In this document: piece by piece, positions 1 to 9,420 of the stretch
Layout of the letters: every line of letters starts with the position of its first letter
Numbering within the stretch: position 1 is the first letter of the stretch
Source of the DNA: Taudactylus pleione
Taxonomy: Eukaryota; Chordata; Amphibia; Anura; Myobatrachidae
Assembly (NCBI GenBank): GCA_031769625.1
Contig: JAUIMM010000601.1
Span: 5,728,001-5,792,000, forward strand
Length of the DNA stretch: 64,000 nt
Reading direction: 5' to 3'
Position numbers and translations under genes: made by a program
The notes under the pieces: generated by a model
The model's input: the letters and a program-made list of their open reading frames with translations, nothing else
Told to the model about the DNA's origin: nothing
Databases searched by the model: none

Positions 1-332
1 GATGGTCTCACCTGGGAGAGCAGACAGGGAGTTTGCTCAGAGACACTTGGAAAACCTATCTGTGAGTACTGTGCTGTGCTTTGTTGCTGGCGAGGGCATT
101 AGGCCCTGCCAGGTTCTGGTAGTGAGGGAACTACCTGTGAAGTTAGTGCCCCGACAGGGCTAGGATTTACGTTTATGTTTTCTTTGTGTTATTTCTGACA
201 TTGTACAATAAAGACTGGCGCCGACCAGCTTGTACTTGCATCCAGACTGGTGTGCTGCTTCCCTGCTGCTGTGTGTGTGTGTGTAAGGAAGGAGTCCTCT
301 ACCCAGGAGAGGGACCTCCTAACCTAACTGTG

Positions 333-336
<4 letters not shown>
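1..336 (+). mobile_element. Gypsy LTR, 3' part (solo LTR or 3' LTR of an upstream element)
   Basis: This matches, in opposite orientation, the LTR at 61438-62038: both share the stretch from the GGGAGAGCAGACAGGGAG segment through an AATAAA polyadenylation signal (207-212) and GGCGCCGACCAGCTTG to the terminal CTGTGTCAC. The LTR begins outside the window. A (TA)n tract follows directly, with no primer-binding site or gag, so this is the outer end of a plus-strand element or a solo LTR. Several substitutions and a small expansion of the GT run separate it from the other copy, so they come from different insertions. Confidence 0.85.

Positions 337-380
<44 letters not shown>
337..380. repeat. (TA)n microsatellite
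   Basis: Pure TA dinucleotide tract lying exactly between the LTR end and the start of the large palindrome. Confidence 0.98.
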
Positions 381-386
<6 letters not shown>

Positions 387-800
387 ATCATACAAACTCG
401 GCACTCACATGCTTTTCAAACTGCAACTCCTTTGAACATAGGGAATGTTGGTTCCAAAATATTGCAATCATTTGTTAAGCTGGCCACCGCTTCACGGTCA
501 TTCCCATCTAGCCAGTCCCTACACTGATTCTCAGATAAATGAACTTGATATGCCATCTTGGCCTCAAGCTTGCATACATTTTAAACAGAAAACTGTTTAA
601 AATGTATGCAAGCTTGAGGCCAAGATGGCAGATCAAGTTCATTTATCTGAGAATCAGTGTAGGGACTGGCTAGATGGGAATGACCGTGAAGCGGTGGCCA
701 GCTTAACAAATTATTGCAATATTTTGGAACCAACATTCCCTATGTTCAAAGGAGTTGCAGTTTGAAAAGCATGTGAGTGCCGAGTTTGTATGATATTTTT
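381..800. repeat. 420-bp near-perfect palindrome (208-bp arms, 4-nt spacer)
   Basis: Arms 381-588 and 593-800 are reverse complements with only a few mismatches; the spacer is AAAA. The arm carries GAGTGCCGAG near its outer end, the motif seen at the ends of the Penelope-related units elsewhere here. Single-arm relatives occur at 13834-13975 (left-arm orientation) and 14201-14401 (right-arm orientation), so this is a head-to-head dimer of a repeat unit. The right arm holds a short frame (625-765) that is largely shared with 14231-14401. Confidence 0.92.
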
Positions 801-854
801 TATGTAGATGGTGTGGTCACCCCAGATGGTCGAGTGCCTTGGATTGAGCCTGTC

Positions 855-887
<33 letters not shown>
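801..887. repeat. Tail of inverted-repeat element plus (TA)n
   Basis: 801-855 (GTAGATGGTGTGGTCACC onward to GAGCCTGTC) matches the right arm of the element at 13769-14054. The left counterpart is missing here, replaced by the (TA)n at 337-380. A (TA)n tract occupies 856-887. Confidence 0.75.
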
Positions 888-889
<2 letters not shown>

Positions 890-2443
890 TTTGGTTTTAT
901 GTTTGTGAATTTTACATCAGTTTTTAAACTGGCTTATGCATCAATTGATGAACCCCCCCCCCCCACCTCTGCTCCATCCATACCGGGGGGAAAGGGGGGC
1001 CCTGCCTATTTTGCCGGTACCAGGCCCCACAATTTCTGATGGCAGCCCTGTCTATATATGCCCTGTCTATATATGCCAAAAATAAGGTGATGAATTATGT
1101 ACTGAGTTGATTTGTGTCTGTGTAGAGATTACTGCTATTTAATTGCGGAGCTGTGTGTACAATTATCAAGCTAATGAGGCTAATTAAATAAATAAGATTC
1201 CCTTTTTTCGCATTGACAGATTGATTCTGTATATTCATAACGTTACAACTGGGCTTGGATCCCAGATTAGTGATTTTGTCACATGCTATTTACGTGTTAT
1301 ATGTGTATTGAGTGTTTTTGTATCTGTATTAACCTGTATTTTATTAAGTAATTGATTAAAAGCTCATTTTTAAACTTAATTTAATATTACAAAGCTGTGA
1401 CCCCACCCAAGAGTCTTCTTCTCTTTCTGCCTATTATTAAACTTTATACTGACTCTGGGGAGCACCACCAACGCAACTACTAGTCCATAATTTGTGGTTA
1501 CTTTATTGACCAAGTTGGTTCTAATATTTTGGAACAGTTACCAACTGAGATTTGTTTGAACTCAGTGTGGTATTATATATATTAGTCCTGTGCGAATTCC
1601 AAACCCCTCCCCCTTTTTTTTCTCATATTGAATATTAAAGAATATGACAGATCATAGAATAATCAAAAATGGATTAGGAGTTGGCGACAGTATGCCAGTT
1701 AGTACAAGAAATAATAATTCACTACATTCATTACAGACCGAAGATCAGCAAGAAAAAAGTCATACCTGATTATAAACTAAAACAAGCGCCTCTAGTTTAT
1801 AGCTAATGTAAAATGTGTGCCACATTATTTAAGAATGCAACATTAGCCTCAGAGGAGAAATGTTTAGGATTGACTTATTACATTATTACACAAAAGGACA
1901 TTTTTGTTGTCATTAGCAATATATTAACAGAACAGCATGACATAGGCTGCATTTTACTAGCTGACTGTAGACATCTACTTTGTTATTTGCATCTGCAGTG
2001 TTGTGTAATGTGGAACTGAAGTCCCCAGAGACAGATTGCTACAGCAGCTTTATTAGTTTCCTGCAAAGCTGAATTGTTTATTTGTGCATATGCAACTACA
2101 TAGAGCAGTATTCTTTAAGAATGAGACTTTGATAACTACACTCAGTAAGTTGAACATCAAAATCTGGGCAATACAGAGGCAAGTGACACAACAAAAGCTG
2201 CCAGTACAGCAGACTGATTTATCCTCCCTATAATCCTCAGTAGCCACCGATGGGTTCTGTCAAAGTAAATCTAGTGTCAAAAAAGAAAAGTAAATACTGT
2301 AAAATGCTAGAAGACTAGCAGAATTAAGGAGAACATTTTACAGATGTTTAGTGTATGATTAGTATCTCTTTGGCAGCCCACCACCACATAAAGATCTATA
2401 AGCTAGTTACAAAATAAACACATGTGCCTCACACTATAAAAGT
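888..2443. other. Unassigned AT-rich DNA
   Basis: No coding region or recognisable element. There is a short C/G-rich patch at about 954-1030 and otherwise AT-rich sequence. The small frame at 1813-2019 has no recognisable motif and is not called. Confidence 0.6.
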
Positions 2444-2447
2444 CATA

Positions 2448-2800
2448 GGGTGCAATTCAATTGAACAAGATGAGAATAGGGGCCTGAAGGAGTTCCCGGA
2501 GATATTAATTTGTTCCGCCCCGTACCCGGCACTTGGTCGTGAGATGCTGGATAGCGTGCCTTAAGCCGGGTGTTTAGGCGCACTAACTGGCATTTTCCGT
2601 CTTAAGTGCCGGGCGCGATGTTGTTAGCGCCGCGCTAAGCTGAAAAACAGCATCGCAGATGGCACTTTAGTCAGATTTCTGCTTGCACCCGCCGGAGATT
2701 GCGAGAGGAAATCCTTTAGTCGGGCTAACAGCGCGATGAATTGAATAGAGCAGGAACTCCATCCCAGTGCTATTCATCATTGCGCTGAATTGAATCACCC
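2448..2800. mobile_element. MITE, TIR GGGTG..TTCAATT, flanked by CATA
   Basis: A 353-bp GC-rich block in AT-rich surroundings. It starts GGGTGCAATTCAATT and ends AATTGAATCACCC, imperfect inverted ends. CATA lies directly outside on both sides (2444-2447 and 2801-2804), a likely target duplication. It is non-coding. Similar TTCAATT/AATTGA ends occur at 39367-39706. Confidence 0.7.
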
Positions 2801-2804
2801 CATA

Positions 2805-4264
2805 GAGACCTAAGGTGTAGCCAATAGATAGATACACAGATCCAATACTACGGCAAACACAAACACTGTATAAAGTCACTTCTGCTTTTGTATTTTTATT
2901 TTGTTACTTGTGTATTTAGCATGCTGGCTATATGATGAAAGTGATGGCCACTTTTACATACCATCACAAGCAAATGGGAAGTTGAAACATGTGGAGTAAG
3001 TCTTTGTAGACATAGTAAATTAGCACTTAAAATGTGCATTTAGCACATTATAGACTTCACTTCTTATAATCTAAGCACTAAGGAATGCCCTTCTTCCCTT
3101 CTTTGTTACAAGTTTCCCAGCTTTTAAGCTTTTTTTTATTTATTTAATGAATAAAAGAGAAGACTTCAAAGAAGTCATCATATCACGTACCTCTCATGGC
3201 TGCAGGACATGGTAACTGGGGTAGGGATTATGACTTGAGACACGCTGTCAACTTTCTCTTGCCCACGTAGATACACAAGATGGAGCTCATCTGAGCCCAA
3301 TATCTGTACTTCATGCCAGTTTCTTACTAGAGAAGTAAAATAAAGATTAACTTCTATGACAGCAATTCAACTAGCTCCAGTATGATGGCAAGCATTTGCT
3401 GTTGCTCAGATGCGCACAAATCCGACATACACTGTATATGAACCGTGACTAATTTTCCTGAGCACCTCTATGGGGTGCGAGGTATAACTAGTTATGTTAC
3501 TGGTTGTGACGTGCCGTTCCAGAACAGCGTATTGAGGCCATCCCAGCTAATTGCACTGCCCACTATGTTGCAGTATTTGTTTGGGCAGGTGATGGACTCA
3601 GACAGACATCTTTATTATTTAGAGTTTAGTAGCATATCTGCATATATAACCAGACAGGATGTAAGAGGATGGAATTTCTACTGCTTAGATTACAACATTT
3701 TGCCAAAACTATGTAAGGGATGCTGTGAGATTACCTGCGTTTGTTAGGAGGTGATTGTAGTTTAATGCTGCCAAGAGAGATGGTGCAGGAGTTCAGGTCC
3801 TGTTAGTTTGATGGATTGGGGTGTCCTTTTGCGCCACGGAACGCCCCAATTCATTCCTTCAAACTATGGTCTACAATAGAAGTGCTGCAGAACTAGAACA
3901 TGTCAAAAATGATCCCAATCCATGTTTGTTCAGTAAGCCATACTAAAGGAAAATAATAACTAAAGTATTACAAAGCATGTTTTGCCATCCTCGAACATTG
4001 GCAATTCAGTGACACAATTAAGAATTTAATTACATGAAAATTAGAGTGTAAATAATGCAGACCTGTCACTTGGTTCTACCATATTATATTTTTGCATTAC
4101 TAAATATTGCCTTGAGCCAGGGAAAGAACACTTTGTTCAGCACATCATGCTCTCTCAGGCATGCTTTCCCCATGCAGATGGAAAGTGTAGTGTAATCTGA
4201 ACATTCAGGCTGTCAGATCAGTGGCAAACGCAGGATTTTTAGTGGGGGGTTTCTAATATGTTTG

Positions 4265-4265
<1 letters not shown>
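2805..4265. other. Unassigned DNA
   Basis: AT-rich. The frame at 3445-3747 (100 codons) shows no motif I recognise and no gene-like context. Nothing else could be assigned. Confidence 0.55.
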
Positions 4266-4303
<38 letters not shown>

Positions 4304-4322
4304 TATTCTACACACACATAAA

Positions 4323-4363
<41 letters not shown>
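4266..4363. repeat. Two (AT)n tracts
   Basis: (AT)n at 4266-4301 and 4326-4363, separated by about 24 nt. More TA-rich sequence continues to about 4417 and meets the left end of the next element. Confidence 0.95.
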
Positions 4364-4366
<3 letters not shown>

Positions 4367-4417
4367 CGTGTTTATTTGTGTGTAGATATATATATGTATA
4401 TATATATATTATATATA

Positions 4418-4590
4418 GCCTCCCAAAAAGGCTCGGCACTCCCGCTTTATATGATAAAAAAGTCCTGGTTGCCTTCCCCAAATGGATATCCGTGTTCCTG
4501 ACGAAAAATTTGAAGTAAATTTGAAACGTTGAACGAGCAAGAGGCTGGGAATCCTCTTTTATTTTCTCCAGTACACTGAGAGTGCCGCCT
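4418..4590 (+). mobile_element. Short Penelope-related inverted-repeat unit
   Basis: Flanked on both sides by TA-rich sequence. The left end carries CTCGGCACTC (4432-4441) and the right end GAGTGCCG (4580-4587), which are inverted copies. The same GAGTGCCG word marks the 3' region of the Penelope-like element at 9421-11221. The unit is non-coding and holds a hammerhead-like core. Assignment to the Penelope group rests on the shared motif and hairpin plan, not on a protein. Confidence 0.55.
4494..4534 (+). ncRNA. Hammerhead-ribozyme-like motif (best core in the window)
   Basis: The order is GTTC (4494-4497), CTGACGA (4498-4504), a potential hairpin AAATTT/AAATTT with loop GAAGT, GAAAC (4523-4527), GTT and GAAC (4531-4534). 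This fits a type I hammerhead: exact CUGANGA and GAAA boxes, a 6-bp stem II, a 4-bp GUUC/GAAC stem I and a minimal palindromic ACGU stem III. Hammerheads in Penelope-like elements are established knowledge. Activity is not shown, and the A/U-only stem II is weak. Confidence 0.5.
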
Positions 4591-5435
4591 ATATATATAT
4601 GTACACAAACACTGTATATATGCGAGACACACGTGCTGCCCGGACCTTGCCGGGTCAGTTGTCAGCGCTTCCGCGTCAGGTGATATGAAAGCCACCTTAC
4701 GTGGAAGCGCTGAAAGCTAACCCTAAACGGTAGCTGAAGGGGACCTAGCCGCTACCAAACAGGCAGTGCAGTGGCCGGGCAGCTGAGCAGCTCAGATAGT
4801 GAGTGACCCGCGGCTGGTAGACTGAGACAAGGCTGTCTCCGTCTCTGAAATAAGAAAAAGTGGCCCGTCATGAGGGGGATTTCTGGGTGCTTAGAAACCC
4901 CCCCTGCGTGAGCTACTGCAGATTAGAACATTCATTCTTGGGATCCCCCGATGTGTAGCCTGGAGGAACACTGCCCAGATGAATGTTGCAAAAATGATGA
5001 TGATAAAATTATGCTGTGAGAGGTGTAAATGCAACACATTAACTACTGTAAAATATTAATAAAGTAAATGCAACCAATAAGTTTTGTCACCATGCATGCC
5101 TTGTCTATGTAGGTCAGTGAAATACAAATTCACTTCTAATATACTTGTATTTAAAAATAGGGGTGCATTATCACTTGTTAGTCTTGTTAAAAGTGTTTGA
5201 ATTTTTTAAAATCATTTTAGCATTCTTATCCCCATTGCATTTAACTACATTTTGGGATACAGACTTTTAATTGTGCATTTGTTCTAAGAAAATCAAGGAC
5301 AATGACAGCTATGTCTTGTGAAAGGATTCGGTCTCTGTGGATAAGTTACTTCTGCAATGTAAAGGTCCATGAAGTGCATTTGTTGGCAGTGTAGTCTAGC
5401 TGAGGTTCTGTAACTAGTATGGAGGAAAAGATTGG
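4591..5435. other. Unassigned DNA
   Basis: GC-richer at 4620-4960, AT-rich after that. No assignable gene or element. Confidence 0.5.
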
Positions 5436-5625
5436 GTCGTTCCGTGGTAACTCACGTTACAAAGTGACATAGCAAACAATTAAAATTCCTGTATACAGTT
5501 TTTAAAGCATGACCTGTCATTATTTTCTCATTAAATAAAATGTATTTCACATAAACTAATTTTGCTGTTGATAGCCATGCATATACTTGCTGTCACTTTG
5601 TAACGTGAGTTACCATGGAATGACG
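5436..5625. mobile_element. Small foldback/MITE-like inverted repeat
   Basis: Left arm 5437-5468 (CGTTCCGTGGTAACTCACG then TTACAAAGTGACA) is the reverse complement, with two or three mismatches, of the right arm at about 5591-5624. About 120 bp of AT-rich non-coding sequence lies between. I cannot see a convincing target duplication. Confidence 0.6.
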
Positions 5626-5689
5626 CAGATAAGTAAATTAGACATTGTTTAATCTTAGTAAATGAAGTATGAAGAACTATATATCTAAA

Positions 5690-6415
5690 AACAAATGTCC
5701 TGACTGACTGACTCAATTACTCATCAAAGCCCAGCCCAAACCCCTGAACCTAGCAACATTTGGGGAGTATGGCCCTGATTCAGAGCCGGACGCTCTGACC
5801 AGAGCGCTCGCTCTGAATCAGGGCCCACCTCCATTAAAATGGAGCGTCCTCCTGGACGCTCGTATAGCTGTGGGTCACCACCCACAGCATATACGAGCGT
5901 GCAGGATGATGGTCGCGATGGTCTTGACCATCGCGACCATCAAAACTGCGAGCAACAGCCTGCGGTTGAGGTTTTCAACCGCAAGGCCAGGAGTGATTTT
6001 GGCTCTATCAGAGCCAAAATCACTCCCACTGACATCACTAGTGATGTCAGTGGGGCTGGCTTCAGACGGTAGGCGTTCCCTTGGGAACGCCTCCGTCTGG
6101 CAGGCACGCCCCCGGCACGCCCACCAAAGGGGGCGTGCTGTCAGTCAACATCGACAGCACGCCCCCTTTGATGAGACACTCCGAGCGAAGGAAAGTCCTT
6201 CGCTCGTCGCGTCTCGCGCATGCGTACGACGGAGCTCCCTCCGTCGTGCGCATGCGCAGTGCAGACCATCGACCCACTTGCGAGTGGACAGCCGCTCGCG
6301 AGTGGGTCTGAATGAGGGCCTATATTCCTTCCAAGATGTAGAAACCAACTAAGCAGGGGTTTTTAAAAATTTGACTCCTAAGGGAGTGAAAAGGGCTAAA
6401 ATGTTTCTCCCCCCT
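5690..6415 (+). mobile_element. Helitron-like 5' piece, interrupted by a hairpin MITE
   Basis: 5690-5770 continues at 6321-6415. The joined sequence matches three other copies here (21590-21668 plus 21975-22090, 25520-25634 plus 26041-26100, 33050-33240), with the words AACAAATGTCCT, GCCCAGCCCAAACCCCT, GGGGAGTATATTCCTTCC and ACTCCTAAGGG. A second, shorter copy of the same start follows at 6418-6510 and leads into an OTU-domain fragment. Animal Helitrons often encode an OTU domain, which is the reason for the Helitron-like label. No Rep or helicase is visible, so the class is tentative. Confidence 0.5.
5771..6320 (+). mobile_element. Tandem-hairpin MITE, copy A (Harbinger type, TSD TAT)
   Basis: Ends GGCCCTGATTCAG and CTGAATGAGGGCC, flanked by TAT (5768-5770, 6321-6323). 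Three uninterrupted Helitron-like copies have a single GAGTATATT at the same place, which supports a 3-bp duplication. The interior is a run of about twelve consecutive palindromes: 5771-5824, 5842-5861, 5861-5895, 5908-5941 (16-bp arms), 5961-5983, 5991-6025 (16-bp arms), 6025-6054 (perfect 30-mer), 6064-6098, 6126-6169 (17-bp arms), 6182-6204, 6216-6257 and 6270-6308. It has no coding capacity; open frames in it reflect GC-rich palindromes. Confidence 0.9.
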
Positions 6416-6629
6416 GTGCAATATCATGACTGACTTATCAATCCCCTGCCCAAACCCCTTGACCTAAAAACATGAAATTCGGGGAGTATATGCCCTCCTA
6501 TTTAAATATTGGACTGCATTGCAGCCCCACCTCTGAAGTCGCCACTATTAATGACTTAACACTTTGACTACGTTTTTTCCATTTGGATACTTCACTTGCT
6601 TTGTATTTGGATTTTTCATTTTCTCAAAC

Positions 6630-7159
6630 ATGGCAATTGAGTGTTTGAATGTTAAAGGGGAGATGGTACCTCACATTATTGTCCCCATCACAGGAGACGA
6701 GCCTTTCTGTTCCGGTATATCTCCTATCTAATGTATGACACTCAGCTAATGGCTAGGAAGGTGTATGAACTAATTGTGAGGCATATTGTGGACAACTGGG
6801 AGGAGTTCTCCATCATGTCCCACGACAGCGAGGGGGCCAACTACACCAGCGCCACTGAGCACCTCCTTCACAAGTCCCAACCCTTTACTTATGGCGGTTT
6901 ATGCGATCTGATAGCAGCTGGTCAACTGTTCGAGTTCATCTTCGAGGTTTACCACAATGGTGAGCTCTAAGAGAGTTTTGGTGCTGAACATCACCCCATG
7001 AAGAGGTTATGCTTTGCGCAGGACCTTTCTAGGGGCCATTGCCTTGAGTACCTGCCGCAGGAACCTCAAAAAGTGTGCATCACACCACCCCTCCTCTGCC
7101 TCACACCGCTCATAGGTATCACCTCTTCCTGTCCCCAAGAAGGCAGAGGCATAAAATAA
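6630..7159 (+). pseudogene. OTU-domain protein fragment, Helitron-like
   Basis: Reading from ATG 6630 gives a short N-terminal stretch with a damaged cysteine-protease box (GDEPFC, compare GAGACLF in the copy at 34669). A frameshift follows near 6725, then an intact frame 6731-6970 with MYDTQLMARKVYELIVRHIVDNW, MSHDS, a YTSATEHLL segment and YGGLCDLIAAGQLFEFIFEVYHNGEL, a pattern typical of OTU folds. Past the stop at 6968-6970 similar coding continues (MKRLCFAQDLSRGH) to about 7159. The OTU domain is a deubiquitinase-like cysteine protease found as an accessory domain in animal Helitrons. Broken by at least one frameshift and one stop; the cysteine box is degenerate. Confidence 0.6.
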
Positions 7160-7417
7160 ACTAAGCATATAAGTCAAGATTGCATGAAGGAAATTAAAAT
7201 ATCTAAGGTGTACCTGGGTAACACTGGGTACATCAGCTAATTTATATACAGTATATACACTACCGTTCAAAAGTTTGGTGTCACCCAGACAATTTCATTC
7301 TTTACATGAAAACTGACTTTTATTTTTCAAATGAGTTGCAAAATGAATATAACATATAGCCAAGACATTGGCAAGGTTAGAAATAATGATTTTTATTCGA
7401 AATAATAATTTTGTCCT

Positions 7418-8463
7418 TCAAACTTTGCCTTCATCAAAGAATGCTCCTATTGCAGCAATTACAGCATTGCAGACCTTTGGCATTCTAGCTGTTAATTTGT
7501 TGAGGTAATCTGAATAAATTTCACCCCTCGCTTCCTGAAGCACCTCCCACAAGTTGGATTGGCTTGATGGGCACTTCTTGCGTACCATACGCTCAAGCTG
7601 CTCCCACAGCAGCTCAATGGGGTTGAGGTCTGGTGACTGCGCTGACCACTCCATTACAGACAGAATACCAGCTGCCTGCTTCTTCCCTAAATAGTTCATG
7701 CATAATTTGGAGGTGTGCTTTGGGTCATTGTCCTGTTGGAGGTGGAAATTGGCTCCAATCAAGCGCTGTCCACAGGGTATGGCATGGCTTTGCATTATGG
7801 AGTGATAGCCTTCCTTATTCAAAATCCCTTTTACCTTGTACAAATCTCCCACTTTACCAGCACCAAAGCAGCCCCAGACCATCACATTACCTCTACCATG
7901 CTTGACACTCATGCTTGTCAGGCACTCTTCCAGCATCTTTTCACTTGTTCTGCGTCTCACAAATGTTCTTCTGTGTGATCCAAACACATCAAACTTCGAT
8001 TCGTCTGTCCATAACACTTTTTTCCAATCTTCCTCTGTCCAAGGTCTGTGTTCTTTTGCCCATATTAATAATTTCCTTTTAGTGGCCAGTCTCAGATATG
8101 GCTTTTTCTTTGCTACTCTGCCTAGAAGGCCAGCATCTCAAAGTAGCCTCTTCACTGTAGACGTTGATACTGGCGTTTTGCGGGTACCTTTAATGAAACT
8201 GCCAGTTGAGGACTTGTGAGGTGTCTATTTCTCAAACTAGAGACTCTAATGTGCTTGTCTTCTTGCACAGTTGTGCACCGGGGCCTCCCACTTCTCTTTC
8301 TACTCTGGTTAGAGCCTATTTGTGCTGTTCTCTGAAGGGAGTAGTACACACCATTGTAGGAAATGTTCAGTTTCTTGGCAATGTCTCGCATGGAATAGCC
8401 TTCATATCTAAGAACAAGAATAGACTGTCGAGTTTCACATGAAAGTTCTCTTTTTCTGGCCAT
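7418..8463 (-). pseudogene. Tc1-like DD34E transposase (decayed)
   Basis: The N-terminal frame 8463-8152 starts MARKRELSCETRQSILVLRY and holds a helix-turn-helix (MRDIAKKLNISYNGVYYSL) and a GRPR-type basic box (SGRPRCTT). The catalytic half is 8017-7418: first Asp in LWTDESKFDVFG, second in HLQQDNDPKHTSK, Glu in SPDLNPIELLWEQLERM, with DD34E-type spacing. About 135 bp between the two frames is broken by frameshifts or stops. Tc1 transposases are nuclear enzymes that cut and paste at TA. The catalytic triad survives but the reading frame does not. Confidence 0.85.
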
Positions 8464-8761
8464 TTGGAGAGTATAATCAAAGCTACAAATGTGATGCTCC
8501 AGATACTCAACTAGCTCAAAGGAAGGCCAGTTTTATAGCTTCTCTAACGAGAAAACCCGTTTGCAGCTGTGCTAACATAATTGCACAAGGGTTTTCTAAT
8601 CATCCATTAGTCTTCTAACGCGCTTAGCAAACACAATGTACCATTAGAATACTGGAGTGATGGTTGCTGGAAATGGGCCTCTATACACCTATGTAGATAT
8701 TCCTTTAAAAACCAGACGTTTGCAGCTGGTATAGTCATTTACCACATTAACAATGTATAGA

Positions 8762-9294
8762 GGCCCTGATTCAGAGCCGGACGCTCGGACAGAGCGCTCG
8801 CTCTTAATCAGGGCCGGGAAATTTTTTTTGTTAGAACGGCCTCCTGGCCGCTCGCATAGCTGTGGGTGACCACCCACAGCTATAGTGAGCGGCCAGGAAG
8901 ATGGTCGCGATGGTCAAGACCATTGCGACCATCGGGCTTGCGATGAGACCCTTGTGGTAGGGTCTCGTTGCAGCAAGCCTCAGAGAGATTTCGGCTCTAA
9001 CAGAGCCAAAATCTCTCCCACTGACATCACTCGTGATGTCAGTGGGGCCGCCCCCAAACGGAGGCGTTCACATGGGAACGCCTCCTTTTGGGCATCCACT
9101 CCCCCGGCCCGCCAACCAAAGGGGGCGTGCTGTCACTCAACATCGACAGCACGCCCCCTTTGGTACGAGACCTGTAGCGACGGATTGCCCGTCGCTATCC
9201 GAGTTTTGCGCATGACGGAGCCGGCACCGTCGTGCGCATGCGCTCTGGGCCACCATCGACCCGGTTGCGCTTGCGACTGGGTCTGAATCAGGCC
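8762..9294 (+). mobile_element. Tandem-hairpin MITE, copy B (nested in Tc1)
   Basis: Ends GGCCCTGATTCAG and CTGAATCAGGCC. TAGA stands immediately outside on each side (8758-8761, 9295-9298), so the duplication is TAG or TAGA. It carries the same ordered hairpins as copy A: terminal 54-bp TIR palindrome, GCTGTGGGT/ACCCACAGC, ATGGTCGCGATGGTC, GGCTCT/AGAGCC, the CCCACTGACATCACT palindrome, GGGGGCGTGCTGTC, and so on. It lies between the transposase start and the right TIR of the Tc1, so it inserted after the Tc1. Confidence 0.88.
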
Positions 9295-9420
9295 TAGAGT
9301 GTATTTCGGATTAATTTAATGTTATCTTCACTAAAAAAAACAGTGCTTTTCTTTAAAAAAATAAGGAAATTTCTAAGTGACCCAAACTTTTGAACAGTAG
9401 TGATATATATATAGATATAT

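Larger units (their letters stand above)
7258..9402 (-). mobile_element. Tc1-like transposon, interrupted by MITE copy B
   Basis: Terminal inverted repeats: left CACTACCGTTCAAAAGTTTGG at 7258, right ends CCAAACTTTTGAACAGTAGTG at 9402. TA precedes the left end; the right flank reads ATATA, so the duplication is not perfectly preserved. Total length is 2145 bp, or about 1610 bp without the MITE at 8762-9294, normal for Tc1. It lies 3' of the OTU fragment, and the Penelope-like remnant starts just beyond its right end. Confidence 0.85.

Noticed and set aside
186..527. 113-codon frame over the LTR, (TA)n and palindrome
   Set aside because: It crosses three unrelated repeats, and the Tyr-Ile run is the (TA)n tract.
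3445..3747. Possible 100-codon gene
   Set aside because: No recognisable domain, no splice or promoter context and composition like its surroundings.
5870..6352. Overlapping frames of 60-190 codons in the hairpin MITEs (also 8885-9286, 36700-37047, 55159-55731)
   Set aside because: Same frames appear on both strands because the DNA is palindromic; they cross MITE borders and differ in frame between copies.
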